Shown here: positions 33,857-42,495 of the stretch, piece by piece | Layout of the letters: the number at the start of each line of letters is the position of its first letter | Numbering within the stretch: the stretch's first letter is position 1 | Assembly (NCBI RefSeq): GCF_040892595.1 | Contig: NZ_JBFRYB010000001.1 | Coordinates: 930,001-994,000, forward strand | Length of the DNA stretch: 64,000 bases | Direction of reading: 5' to 3' | Origin: Zhongshania sp. R06B22 | GTDB taxonomy: Bacteria > Pseudomonadota > Gammaproteobacteria > Pseudomonadales > Spongiibacteraceae | Program-made: the position numbers and the translations under genes | The notes under the pieces: generated by a model | Told to the model about the DNA's origin: nothing | Seen by the model: the letters and a program-made list of their open reading frames with translations, nothing else | The model's database searches: none

Positions 33857-35356
33857 TTAGTTTTTACGTTTGATACTTAGTTTGATGTTTAGTGACTTAT
33901 TGAGTAGATCAGCTTCGTCTTCTAGATCTGCGGCAATGAGAGGGTTGATGCTTAGCCAGTCGTCGGGAATGGAGAGGGTAAGTTCCTCTGCCCCTGTGCT
34001 AGTTAGGTTAATGCCTTCTGGGAGTTTTTTAGGTTGCCGGCGTCGATATAAAATACAGGCTAAGCGAAGCACGCAAATTAATGGCCAATCAGCGGTTACT
34101 CCGTACGTCAGAGTGCTGGGCTGTTTGGGTTTGCGGCGATGGTTGGCTACTAAAAAGCTGAGCCGCGCTTGTTCTTGCCGTGAAAATCCGGGCATGTCTG
34201 CATTGCCGAGAATATAAGCACCATGTTTATGATAACCGCCATGCGCTATGGCAAGACCGAGTTCGTGGAGTTGTGCTGCCCAGCGCAGTAACGGTTCTGC
34301 CTCGTGTTGAGGGGTGCTTATTTGATCGGCGAGACTGGGCAGGAGCCTTGCGCATAAATCGGCAATGCGATTGCCTTGGGCGCTGTCGATGCCGTATTGA
34401 ACAATAAACTGATTAATGGTGTCTTCGCGTTTGTCTCGGTGATGCAGTCGGCCGGCGAGGTCGTGGATAATGCCTTCCCTGATGGCGTAGGCCGAGACGT
34501 GTAAGCCTTGCATGTCCAGTTCTTGGAAGATGGCGTAAAGCACGGCAAAACCGCCAACGAAGACCTCTTTGCGATCATCACTGAGGCCGGGAATATTCAG
34601 GTTGCGGCTGGTGTCAGTGGCGAGCAATTGATCTTTAAGCTTTTCCAAACCCTCTGCAGAGATATAGCCAGCGTCGCTGAACTTTTGCTCTGAAAGTATT
34701 TTGCCTATGCTACGAATTGTGCCTGAGGAGCCGACGGCTTCGTCCCATTGGTCGCGAAAGGGTTCTACGTAGGGGCCAATCATTTGCCTAGCGGCATTAA
34801 CCGCCTTTTTAAACGCTTTTTCGCTGATGTCGCCGTTTTTGAAATAGCGCATACTGAAGGTGACACAACCCATGGGTAGGCTTTCGAGCTGGCGCGGCGT
34901 GTTAGTGCCAATGACCAGTTCGGTGGAACCACCACCGATATCAATGACGAGGCGGCGTTGTTTTTCTGGCGCGAAGTCATTGGCGACGCCAAGGTATACA
35001 AGGCGAGCTTCCTCGGTGCCAGATATAATGTTGATAGGCAGTCCCAGTACAGCTTCCGCTTTGGCCATAAACTCGTTGGCGTTGGTAGCTGCGCGCAGGG
35101 TGTTGGTACCCACGATGCGAATTTGTCTGCGCGGCACGCCCCGTAGGCGATCGGCCATTTTTGTGAGGCTTTCGAGCGCGCGCATTTGTGCATCTTCGCT
35201 TAGGCAGCCATCATCATCTAAGCCGGCCGCGAGCCTAACCATGTCTTTATGGCGGTCTATGACACGGAGCTTGCCCTCTTGAAAGCTGGCAATGAGTAGG
35301 TGGAAACTGTTCGAGCCCAAATCTAGGGCCGCGTAAGAGTCGCAATTTTGAGCCAT
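33857..35356 (-). CDS. ppx: Exopolyphosphatase
   Basis: A 499-residue member of the Ppx/GppA family. N-terminal ALDLGSNSFHLLIA and VIDIGGGSTELVIG are the two phosphate-binding loops of the ASKHA fold, and a C-terminal HD-like helical domain contains ELGLAIAHGGYHKHGAYI. It removes terminal phosphate from polyphosphate. It is divergent from ppk1 with a 143-base gap that holds a 20-bp palindrome, so both genes may share control. Full length for the family. Confidence 0.95.
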   Translation of the reverse strand: MAQNCDSYAALDLGSNSFHLLIASFQEGKLRVIDRHKDMVRLAAGLDDDGCLSEDAQMRALESLTKMADRLRGVPRRQIRIVGTNTLRAATNANEFMAKAEAVLGLPINIISGTEEARLVYLGVANDFAPEKQRRLVIDIGGGSTELVIGTNTPRQLESLPMGCVTFSMRYFKNGDISEKAFKKAVNAARQMIGPYVEPFRDQWDEAVGSSGTIRSIGKILSEQKFSDAGYISAEGLEKLKDQLLATDTSRNLNIPGLSDDRKEVFVGGFAVLYAIFQELDMQGLHVSAYAIREGIIHDLAGRLHHRDKREDTINQFIVQYGIDSAQGNRIADLCARLLPSLADQISTPQHEAEPLLRWAAQLHELGLAIAHGGYHKHGAYILGNADMPGFSRQEQARLSFLVANHRRKPKQPSTLTYGVTADWPLICVLRLACILYRRRQPKKLPEGINLTSTGAEELTLSIPDDWLSINPLIAADLEDEADLLNKSLNIKLSIKRKN

Positions 35357-35421
35357 GTAGTAAAAATTCCTTGATGGGGGTTTAGTGTATCGGCTGGGCA
35401 GGTCAAAATCGACAGCTTAAA

Positions 35422-35441
35422 GATGTCATATTAGTGACATC
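35422..35441. promoter_or_regulatory. Palindrome in the ppx/ppk1 divergent gap
   Basis: GATGTCATATTAGTGACATC has perfect 7-bp arms around TATTAG. It shares GTCAT elements with the Pho box but is arranged as an inverted, not direct, repeat. It could bind a dimeric regulator of both genes. Confidence 0.5.
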
Positions 35442-35499
35442 ATAATTTATTAAGCTGATAGGTGGTTTTTATTAGATTTTTAAGTGGAAAGGGTTGGTG

Positions 35500-37641
35500 A
35501 TGAGCGGGCAGAGCGAAGTAACAACGTGGATTGCTAAAGAACTGAGTTGGCTATCGTTTAATGAGCGAGTTTTGCAGGAGGCCGAAGATCCTGAGGTGCC
35601 TGTTATTCAGCGTATTCGCTACTTAGGTATTTTCTCAAATAACCTTGATGAGTTTTTCCGTGTGCGGGTTGCTGACGTGCGGCGTTTGGCGGCGTTCTCG
35701 CCACCGTCAAAACAAGATGAGTACAAGGCACTGTTGGAAGAAATTCGGCAGATGGTGATGAAGTTACAGCATCGCTTTGATGCTGTGTACCAAGAAAACT
35801 TAAAGGAGTTGCGGCGTCGCAAGATTTATTTGGTTAGTGAGCGCCAGTTAGATGAGACCCAAACTAAGTTTGTGCGAGAGTATTTTCATTCGCATATTCA
35901 GCAAGAGTTAGTACCGATCATTTTAGATGATGCTAACCCGATTCCGGAGCTCAATGATGCTTCGATTTATCTGGCTATTAAGTTGAGTAGCGAGCAGCAA
36001 ACTCGTTTCGCACTGCTTGAAATCCCCACTGTCAGATTAGATCGCTTTATTCGTATTCCCGGCCGCAAAGGCAAGCATGGCAAGGTGCTTATAGCCTTAG
36101 AAAATATGATTCGCGTGTGTTTGCCAGAGGTCTTCCGCGGCATTTTCCCTATGGGTGAGACAGCGGCATATACTCTAAAGCTAACACGAGACGCAGACTT
36201 AGAATTGGGTGAAGAGGTCACGCACACCTTTGTAGAAAAAATGACCCAAAGCCTGAAGCGCCGGAAGAAGGGCGATCCGGTGCGCTTTGTTTACGACGGC
36301 GCCATGCCTAAGGATCTGCTCGAATATTTGGTGAAGCGTTTGGGCTTAGGACGTTTGGATTCTATGATTCCGGGCGGGCGTTACCATAACTCTAAAGACT
36401 TTATGAGTTTTCCAAATTTGGGCCCCGCGTATCTGGATAATAAGCATCTGCCTGTGATCCCGGTGCCGGCGATTGATCAGGCGGAAAATATTCTTAGCTG
36501 CTTGCGTGAGCAAGACATATTGCTGCATTACCCCTACCATAGTTTTAATTATCTAACCGACCTGCTCAAGACGGCGGCGATTGATCCCGCAGTAAAAACC
36601 ATTAAAGCCAGTCTTTATCGCGTAGCCTCTAACTCGCATGTGGTCGATGCCTTATTGAATGCGGTGGCTAATCACAAAGAAGTGACAGTGGTCGTTGAAT
36701 TGCAGGCACGGTTTGACGAGGCCGCAAATATAGCCTTGTCGCAGCGTCTTACTGATGGTGGCGTGAATGTGATACTCGGCGTGCCTGGGCTAAAAGTGCA
36801 CAGCAAGTTGATTTCGATTGTGCGTCAGGAAGGCAGTGTTCAAAAATACTACTCCCATATTGGCACCGGTAATTTTAATGAGAAGACGGCCAAGGTTTAC
36901 ACTGATTTTAGTTTGTTGACCTATGATCAGGCCTTAGGCGATGAGGTTGCAAAAGTATTTGATTTTATTGCCTACAACTACAAACGTCATGAGTTTAAAC
37001 ACCTTGGTGTGTCGCCGCTTAATAGTCGTGAACGTTTGCTGGGCTTGGTTGAAACCGAGATTCGCAATGCTAAAAAAGGCCGCGAGTGCGGTATTACGCT
37101 GAAATGTAATAATTTGGTTGATCGTGAACTGATTGATAAATTGTACAAAGCCAGCTCGGTTGGCGTGCCGGTGCGCTTAATTGTCCGAGGCATGTGTTCA
37201 TTGGTGCCGGGGGTTAAAGGGCTTAGTGACAATATTGAAGCGATTAGTATTGTGGATGGGTTTTTAGAGCACCCTCGTGTCTATATATTCCGCAATGCCG
37301 GTGAGCCGCGCTACTTTATTTCGTCTGCAGACTTAATGACGCGAAATATTGATTTTAGGGTTGAAGTGACTTGCCCTGTTTATAGCAAGACCTTGCAGCA
37401 CACCTTGCAATCTATTATAGATTTGCAGTGGGCTGATAACGTGAAGGCGAGAATACTTGATGCGTCACAGAGTAATGTCTTTAAGCCTAGAAAGAAGAGT
37501 GCGGCTAGAATTCGCTCGCAACTATTAACTCACAAGTTTTTGAGTACTGGTAAGTTACCGCGCATGGCAAAGCTGGAATACCGGCCGCGATTGAAGCCGA
37601 AGCCGGTGAAAGTGAAGGTGAAAACCAAGACGAAGAAATAG
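35500..37641 (+). CDS. ppk1: Polyphosphate kinase 1
   Basis: A 713-residue PPK1. N-terminal SWLSFNERVLQEAEDP, HYPYHSFNYLTDLLK, KASLYRVASNSHVVDAL and VPGLKVHSKLISIVRQ with the phosphorylated-type His, then GTGNFNEKTAKVYTDF and EHPRVYIFRNAGEPRYF. It makes long-chain polyphosphate from ATP. ATG 35500 follows GGAAAGGG; in-frame TTG 35494 is less likely. A basic KPKPVKVKVKTKTKK tail ends the protein. It is divergent from ppx. Confidence 0.96.
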   Translation: MSGQSEVTTWIAKELSWLSFNERVLQEAEDPEVPVIQRIRYLGIFSNNLDEFFRVRVADVRRLAAFSPPSKQDEYKALLEEIRQMVMKLQHRFDAVYQENLKELRRRKIYLVSERQLDETQTKFVREYFHSHIQQELVPIILDDANPIPELNDASIYLAIKLSSEQQTRFALLEIPTVRLDRFIRIPGRKGKHGKVLIALENMIRVCLPEVFRGIFPMGETAAYTLKLTRDADLELGEEVTHTFVEKMTQSLKRRKKGDPVRFVYDGAMPKDLLEYLVKRLGLGRLDSMIPGGRYHNSKDFMSFPNLGPAYLDNKHLPVIPVPAIDQAENILSCLREQDILLHYPYHSFNYLTDLLKTAAIDPAVKTIKASLYRVASNSHVVDALLNAVANHKEVTVVVELQARFDEAANIALSQRLTDGGVNVILGVPGLKVHSKLISIVRQEGSVQKYYSHIGTGNFNEKTAKVYTDFSLLTYDQALGDEVAKVFDFIAYNYKRHEFKHLGVSPLNSRERLLGLVETEIRNAKKGRECGITLKCNNLVDRELIDKLYKASSVGVPVRLIVRGMCSLVPGVKGLSDNIEAISIVDGFLEHPRVYIFRNAGEPRYFISSADLMTRNIDFRVEVTCPVYSKTLQHTLQSIIDLQWADNVKARILDASQSNVFKPRKKSAARIRSQLLTHKFLSTGKLPRMAKLEYRPRLKPKPVKVKVKTKTKK

Positions 37642-37650
37642 CGCTTTTAC

Positions 37651-38274
37651 CTACTGAGAAATAATCAGCAGTTCGCCGCTTAGCTTTTTAGGGCTGCTGA
37701 TTTCCCGTGATACCAAGGTCGCACCAAAGGCTTTTTGACAGCGTTTTGCCAATTTGTGAAACGGCGGTCTGCCCGGATCGGCAATGATGATGGTGCTAAC
37801 ACCGGCATCGCGAGCGGCGGTTATCGCTGAAAACAAAGGTTTTACCAAGCTATCCCAAAAGCAGATGTCGCCACCTAGCATATGGCTATGGCCTTTTAGG
37901 TCTGCCGGCTTTAGGTTTTCGTAGCGCGCCGTTCGGGTGGAAATTTTAACGTCATTTAGCAAGGCGTGAGCATCTAGATAGGGAAAGACATGTTCGTCCG
38001 CATCTACGGCGGTGACCTTTGCTTTAAATTGCTGCGCGCAAGAAACGCCTAGAATTCCCCAGCCACAGCCAATCTCAGTGATCTTGGCTTTTTTCTTGGG
38101 CGGATTTTCTAGCAGGTAATCCATGATCAGAAACGATGATCCCCAGACTTGATAGCCATGTATTTCTGGCCCAGGTAATGCTCTTTGCATGCGGCGAATA
38201 AGTTTATGGTTCTTTTTTAAAATGAGTACGTCATTAACGATGCTGATGTCTTTTAATGCCGGATGCGCGGTCAT
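37651..38274 (-). CDS. Class I SAM methyltransferase
   Basis: A 207-residue protein with a SAM-binding ITEIGCGWGILGVSCAQQF, the acidic VTAVDADE after strand 2, and a late IIIADPGRPPF that resembles the lysine-methyltransferase (METTL20/21-like) branch. A protein-lysine substrate is plausible. It is convergent with ppk1 (9-base gap) and lies 33 bases from sixA, on the same strand. Confidence 0.82.
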   Translation of the reverse strand: MTAHPALKDISIVNDVLILKKNHKLIRRMQRALPGPEIHGYQVWGSSFLIMDYLLENPPKKKAKITEIGCGWGILGVSCAQQFKAKVTAVDADEHVFPYLDAHALLNDVKISTRTARYENLKPADLKGHSHMLGGDICFWDSLVKPLFSAITAARDAGVSTIIIADPGRPPFHKLAKRCQKAFGATLVSREISSPKKLSGELLIISQ

Positions 38275-38307
38275 TGTCGGCTAGTGTCCTATGTCGCAGA
38301 TGACGAG

Positions 38308-38805
38308 TTAGCGAAATTGCTTGGGGCGAATAATATCGGAGAGTTTTGCGCTGTCGGCTCTGAGTTGATCCCAGTACTCGATGTTGATTTCGAGCTCTAA
38401 AAAAGTACAAGTGCCAACATTGCCAATCTTGCCGTCATATAAATAATTCGCCAAATCTGCGAGGGCAGGATTGTGACCGATAATGAAGGCGCTGTCTTTT
38501 GACTGCGGAAGCTCTTTTAACCAGGCGAGTAATTTTGCCGCTTCAAAGGTGTAAATGGCATTTTCATGAACGATTTCAGCGTCGTCAAATACATCGGACT
38601 CTACTTGAAAACGTTTGAGGGTTTCCTGGGCGCGCTTCGCCGTGCTGCAATACACATGAGCAATGTGCTTGCCATTGCGTTGCATTTCTGCCGCAACTAA
38701 CTGGCAATCGCGCTTCCCGCGCTTGCTTATGGGGCGGTCCGCGTCCGTGAGTTTGTCGTCATCCCATGCGGATTTGGCGTGGCGCAGCAAATAGAGAGTT
38801 TTCAT
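38308..38805 (-). CDS. sixA: Phosphohistidine phosphatase, SixA type
   Basis: A 165-residue histidine-phosphatase superfamily protein: LYLLRHAKSAW with the catalytic RHA, STAKRAQET, and FIIGHNPALADL. SixA-type enzymes take phosphate off histidine in phosphorelay or PTS proteins. The ATG at 38805 begins the conserved MKTLYLLRH; a longer in-frame reading overlaps smpB and is rejected. It lies 23 bases after smpB. Confidence 0.9.
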   Translation of the reverse strand: MKTLYLLRHAKSAWDDDKLTDADRPISKRGKRDCQLVAAEMQRNGKHIAHVYCSTAKRAQETLKRFQVESDVFDDAEIVHENAIYTFEAAKLLAWLKELPQSKDSAFIIGHNPALADLANYLYDGKIGNVGTCTFLELEINIEYWDQLRADSAKLSDIIRPKQFR

Positions 38806-38828
38806 GATTGAAGGGCGGGTAACTCGTA

Positions 38829-39305
38829 TTAGTTGTGGTCGCGCACAATGCGCATTTTTTGTCGTTCCCAATCGCGGTTCTTCTCAGTCTCACGTTTGTC
38901 GTGATCCTGCTTGCCTTTGGCTAAACAAATCTCAGCCTTAATCAAATGCTTTTTCCAGTACAGCGCTGTGCATATGCAGGTGTAGCCTTTTTGTTGAACC
39001 GCTTCCTGTAGTTTGCTTAGTTCTTTTGCGTGTAGCAAGAGTTTACGAGTGCGGGTGGGATCAGTCACATAGTGGGTGGAGGCGCTGAGTAGTGGGGTGA
39101 TGTTGCAGCCCAGTAAAAAAGCCTCGCCATCTTTAAGTATGACGTAGGTGTCAGTAATTTGGATTTTGCCTTGGCGTAGACTTTTAACCTCCCATCCGCG
39201 CAGCACAAGGCCAGCTTCAAATTTGTCGGTGAGGCTGTAGTCGTGACGGGCCTTCTTGTTTTGGGCGATGTTGCCGCTGGTGTTTTTTGATTTGTTTTTA
39301 CTCAT
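38829..39305 (-). CDS. smpB: SsrA-binding protein
   Basis: A 158-residue SmpB with [25 protein letters not shown] and the C-terminal [18 protein letters not shown] tail that enters the ribosome. It binds the tRNA-like part of tmRNA. The ATG at 39305 gives the usual family length. It is divergent from a transporter at 39394. Confidence 0.97.
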   Translation of the reverse strand: MSKNKSKNTSGNIAQNKKARHDYSLTDKFEAGLVLRGWEVKSLRQGKIQITDTYVILKDGEAFLLGCNITPLLSASTHYVTDPTRTRKLLLHAKELSKLQEAVQQKGYTCICTALYWKKHLIKAEICLAKGKQDHDKRETEKNRDWERQKMRIVRDHN

Positions 39306-39393
39306 GGGGGCGATTATAGAGGGAGTTGCTGGCAAAACCTATTGGGGTCAGGTAAAAAGATGGCTGCTTTTCAGAAATTGATGTTGTCGGTCT

Positions 39394-40764
39394 ATGACCT
39401 TAAAGAAACGAAAAATACAAGGTATCTGGTCTAGCCGTTGGACTTTCCTTGCTGCAGCCACCGGTTTGGTGGTCAGTTTGGGGAATTTCTGGAGGACGCC
39501 ACAGGAACTTGGTCAGAATGGCGGTGGTGCTTATCTCATTGCGTATGTGGCGTGCTTATTTCTTGTCATGCTGCCGATCGCGATAGCTGAAGTACGCATT
39601 GCAGTGCGCGCTCGGGGCAATCCAATACACGCAATGGATCAGTTGGCGCATTACGCTAAGGCGAGTAAGCACTGGTCTTTGGTGACTCAAATAGCCTGTA
39701 TTGCCGCTTTATTGCTAGCGGTTAATTATTCGATTATATCTGGTTGGCTGCTCGCCTATGTGGCGAAGATGGCATCTGGAGTGATGGATGCCGCTAGTGT
39801 GGATGTGGTTGCTAAAGAGTTTCAGGAGTTGTTGGCGTCGCCTGAGCTTATGCGGTTTTGGCAGCGCTTGTTTCTAGTAATGGCCGTCAGTCTATCTGCG
39901 TTAAATGTGGTGTGGGGCATGGCGGCGGTGTTGCGCGTTATTCTGCCGGTGTTGTTGCTGGTACTGGTTGGTCTGCTTTATTACGGCTACGCCTTGGGCG
40001 ACTTTAATTCGGCCTTGCGTTGGATGTTTGAGTTACGGCTGGAGGATCTGACGTGGCGAGGCGGATTTTCGGCCTTGCAGCACGCCTTCTATACCCTAAG
40101 TATTGGTACTGGCGCGCTGATGGCCTACGGCGCGTATTTTCCCTCGGGCAGATCGGTTACCCGCCAGCTGATTGCCTTAGCGGTGTTTGACACGGTGGTG
40201 CTGATTATTGCGGGTGTCGCTATTTTGGCGCTGGTATTTGACCAGCATATTGTTCCGGGCTCTGGGCCGGCGTTGTTGTTTATCAGTCTGCCATATTCTT
40301 TTGGTAATTTGGTTTTTGGTGACATTGCGGGCACGGCGTTTTATCTGCTGCTGTTTATTCTGTCTTTGACTACGGTGGTGGCATTGATGGAGCCGGTGGT
40401 TGCCTACTTGGTTGAGCGCTGGGGTTTTATGCGTTGGCTTGCGGCCATGCTGGTAGGCGCCATGGTGTTTTTGATGGGTGATTTGTCGATTTCGTCGATG
40501 ATGACAGATTCTGGAATGCGCTGGTGGTCACGTAGTTTGATGGAGTGGTTAGATATTCTTGCGGCTAATGTGCTGCTGCCCTTGTGTGCTTGGTGTTTTG
40601 TTTTGTTTGCCGGTTGGCGGGTGCCTAAACTGGTGTACGGGGTTCGAGAAGGCTGGTTTGAAGGGGTGTTTTTTTGGCTTTGGCAGGCCTTATTGCGGTA
40701 TATTGCGCCCCCGGCCGTGTTGGCTGTATTAGTTGTTGGTCTGTATTTGCGTATTGCTGCGTAG
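39394..40764 (+). CDS. Sodium-dependent transporter, NSS family
   Basis: A 456-residue protein of the neurotransmitter:sodium symporter fold with about 11 membrane helices. FLAAATGLVVSLGNFWRTP and NGGGAYLIAYVACLFL are the family's helix 1-2 region. Helix 1 lacks the usual GNVWRFP spelling but keeps the G-N-x-W-R core. It likely imports an amino acid or similar solute with Na+. No clear ribosome site precedes the ATG. Confidence 0.9.
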   Translation: MTLKKRKIQGIWSSRWTFLAAATGLVVSLGNFWRTPQELGQNGGGAYLIAYVACLFLVMLPIAIAEVRIAVRARGNPIHAMDQLAHYAKASKHWSLVTQIACIAALLLAVNYSIISGWLLAYVAKMASGVMDAASVDVVAKEFQELLASPELMRFWQRLFLVMAVSLSALNVVWGMAAVLRVILPVLLLVLVGLLYYGYALGDFNSALRWMFELRLEDLTWRGGFSALQHAFYTLSIGTGALMAYGAYFPSGRSVTRQLIALAVFDTVVLIIAGVAILALVFDQHIVPGSGPALLFISLPYSFGNLVFGDIAGTAFYLLLFILSLTTVVALMEPVVAYLVERWGFMRWLAAMLVGAMVFLMGDLSISSMMTDSGMRWWSRSLMEWLDILAANVLLPLCAWCFVLFAGWRVPKLVYGVREGWFEGVFFWLWQALLRYIAPPAVLAVLVVGLYLRIAA

Positions 40765-40804
40765 ATTGTATACCCCGTACTTTTGAATGATTCAGGACCC
40801 CCGT

Positions 40805-41239
40805 ATGACCGAGATTCGACGCAGTGCCTTACTGCCGTATTCTGCGGATGTGATTTATCTGCTGATTAATGATGTTGAGGCTTATCCGAAATATATGGAT
40901 GGCTGTGTGGGTGCGGAAATATTGGCGCAGACAGACGAAACCATGGATGCGCGTTTAGATTTGTCCCGCGCCGGTATTCGTCTTAGTTTTGTCACTCGCA
41001 ACACCTTGACGCCCGGTCGCAGTGTGAAATTAAGCTTAATTGATGGCCCTTTTGAAAATCTTACTGGCGAATGGGTGCTGCTGCCCTTGGGTGCCGGCGC
41101 CTGTAAGCTTAGTTTACATTTGGAGTTTGCCTTGACCAATAATGTGGTCGGGGTAGCAACGCGACAGTTATTTAATTCGGTGGCTAATAACTTGGTCGAT
41201 GCCCTTGTGAAGAGAGCGAATGAGCAATATGGAAAATAA
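40805..41239 (+). CDS. ratA: RatA-like START-domain protein
   Basis: A 144-residue single-domain START/Coq10-like protein: RSALLPYSADVIYLLINDVEAYPKYMDGC (shown in part) and a late LFNSVANNLVDALVKRA helix. In E. coli RatA was described as an inhibitor of 70S assembly, while homologues act in ubiquinone handling, so the role is open. ATG 40805 follows AGGA; an upstream in-frame ATG is too close to it. It overlaps the rnfH gene by 20 bases, a pair kept together in many gammaproteobacteria. Confidence 0.9.
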   Translation: MTEIRRSALLPYSADVIYLLINDVEAYPKYMDGCVGAEILAQTDETMDARLDLSRAGIRLSFVTRNTLTPGRSVKLSLIDGPFENLTGEWVLLPLGAGACKLSLHLEFALTNNVVGVATRQLFNSVANNLVDALVKRANEQYGK

Positions 41240-41549
41240 CAGTAATACGATTCACGTTGAAGTTGCTTATGCCCTGCCCGATAGGCAGCGCATTGTTGCT
41301 TTGGAGGTTCCTGAGGGTTGCACGGTGCGCGCGGCGGCAATGCAATCAGGCTTAGATAAGCAATTTGCAGACTTGGATCTAAGCTCAGTCGATTTAGGGA
41401 TTTTCGGAAAATCAGTAAATGCGCCAGACAGCCAAGCGCTTAAAGCTGGCGACCGCGTAGAAATATATCGACCTCTGCTTGCCGATCCCAAAGAGGTCCG
41501 CAAGCAGCGAGCCGCCAAAGTAAAGGCGGCTCGCAAAGACGCCAAGTAA
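41220..41549 (+). CDS. rnfH: RnfH-family ubiquitin-like protein
   Basis: A 109-residue protein of the RnfH (UPF0125) family: VEVAYALPDRQRIVALEVPEG, GIFGKSVNAP and GDRVEIYRPLLADPKEVRKQRA (each shown in part). The fold is beta-grasp. It overlaps the ratA 3' end and is convergent with bamE at a 3-base gap. Function not firmly known. Confidence 0.93.
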   Translation: MSNMENNSNTIHVEVAYALPDRQRIVALEVPEGCTVRAAAMQSGLDKQFADLDLSSVDLGIFGKSVNAPDSQALKAGDRVEIYRPLLADPKEVRKQRAAKVKAARKDAK

Positions 41550-41552
41550 TTA

Positions 41553-41933
41553 TTACTCGTCGGCCGCTTCTTCAGTGTCAGGTGCGGTTTCTGCGGCCTG
41601 CTCTGGACTTGGTTTGATGTCGGTGCGGAATTCACTTAGCTTGTCGTCAACAAAAAACGCCGTCAGGTGGTGGCGCTCTTGCTTCTCGTTGTTCCGATCA
41701 TTTAGGGAGTAGATATAGTCCCAGCGATTGGGGCTAAAAGTGTCGCGCACTAGCGGCGTGCCCATAACGTATTCAACCTGGCTGCGGGTCATGCCGATCT
41801 TGAGCTGATCTACCATTTCCTGGGTGATAACGTTGCCTTGATCGATGGGCAGACGGTAAACACCAGGGAATTCCAAGGAGCTGCAGGCGGCCAAAGAGAC
41901 GAGTAGGCAGGCTGTGGCAAGGAGTCTATACAT
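41553..41933 (-). CDS. bamE: Outer-membrane assembly lipoprotein BamE
   Basis: A 126-residue lipoprotein with lipobox SLAAC (mature Cys near residue 17), then LPIDQGNVITQEMVDQLKIGM (shown in part), TRSQVEYVMGTPLVRD and RWDYIYSL, the conserved SmpA/OmlA core. It stabilises the BAM complex that inserts outer-membrane proteins. It is divergent from fur, a conserved arrangement. Confidence 0.96.
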   Translation of the reverse strand: MYRLLATACLLVSLAACSSLEFPGVYRLPIDQGNVITQEMVDQLKIGMTRSQVEYVMGTPLVRDTFSPNRWDYIYSLNDRNNEKQERHHLTAFFVDDKLSEFRTDIKPSPEQAAETAPDTEEAADE

Positions 41934-42008
41934 TCTAAGGGTTCCAATCGCTTATAGAGGCGTGGGATAATAGCGCAAACCCAATCGCAACGCTAAGGTC
42001 CAAGGCAT

Positions 42009-42425
42009 ATGTCTATAGAAAATCAAGAGCTTCGTAAGGCTGGGCTCAAAGTTACTTTGCCGAGAGTCAAGATTTTGCAGCTGCTAGAGCAGGCTGAAAG
42101 CGACAATCAGCACTTTAGCGCTGAAGATGTTTACCGCGCTTTGATGGAGTCGGGCGAGGATGTGGGTTTGGCTACGGTTTACCGAGTGTTGACCCAGTTT
42201 GAGGCCGCTGGTTTGGTAACGCGACATAACTTTGAGACCGGTCATTCGGTGTTTGAGTTGGAGAAAGGCGATCACCACGACCACATTGTGTGTATGGAGT
42301 CGGGTGAGGTTATCGAGTTTTACGATGATGTTATTGAGTCGCGCCAGCGTCAACTAGTTGAAGATCGCGGTTTCGATTTGGTTGATCATAGTCTTGTTCT
42401 ATACGTGCGCCCCAAAAAGAGCTAA
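42009..42425 (+). CDS. fur: Ferric uptake regulator
   Basis: A 138-residue Fur with the winged helix (GLKVTLPRVKILQLLEQ, ATVYRVLTQFEAAGLV), the HHDH metal motif (His89-His92) and Cys95. A second C-terminal CxxC pair seen in some Fur proteins is absent, as is usual in Pseudomonas-type Fur. It represses iron-uptake genes when Fe2+ is bound; the Fur-like box at 5129 is a likely target in this window. It is divergent from bamE. Confidence 0.97.
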   Translation: MSIENQELRKAGLKVTLPRVKILQLLEQAESDNQHFSAEDVYRALMESGEDVGLATVYRVLTQFEAAGLVTRHNFETGHSVFELEKGDHHDHIVCMESGEVIEFYDDVIESRQRQLVEDRGFDLVDHSLVLYVRPKKS

Positions 42426-42495
42426 CGGCATATTAGTGTTTTCTAAGGGCGACGATAGCTCGCCCTTATGGTGTGTCGATGCCGCGCTGCCTCTC

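Noticed and set aside
34860-35282. A 140-codon plus-strand reading inside ppx.
   Set aside because: It lies wholly opposite ppx, is Arg/Ser-rich as expected of antisense readings, and has no family signature or ribosome site.
40805-41549. ratA-rnfH as a toxin-antitoxin system.
   Set aside because: The START-domain and beta-grasp proteins are a conserved core pair; an antitoxin role for RnfH is not established.
41934-42008. A Fur autoregulatory box in the bamE/fur gap.
   Set aside because: No stretch there reaches a convincing match to the 19-base palindrome.
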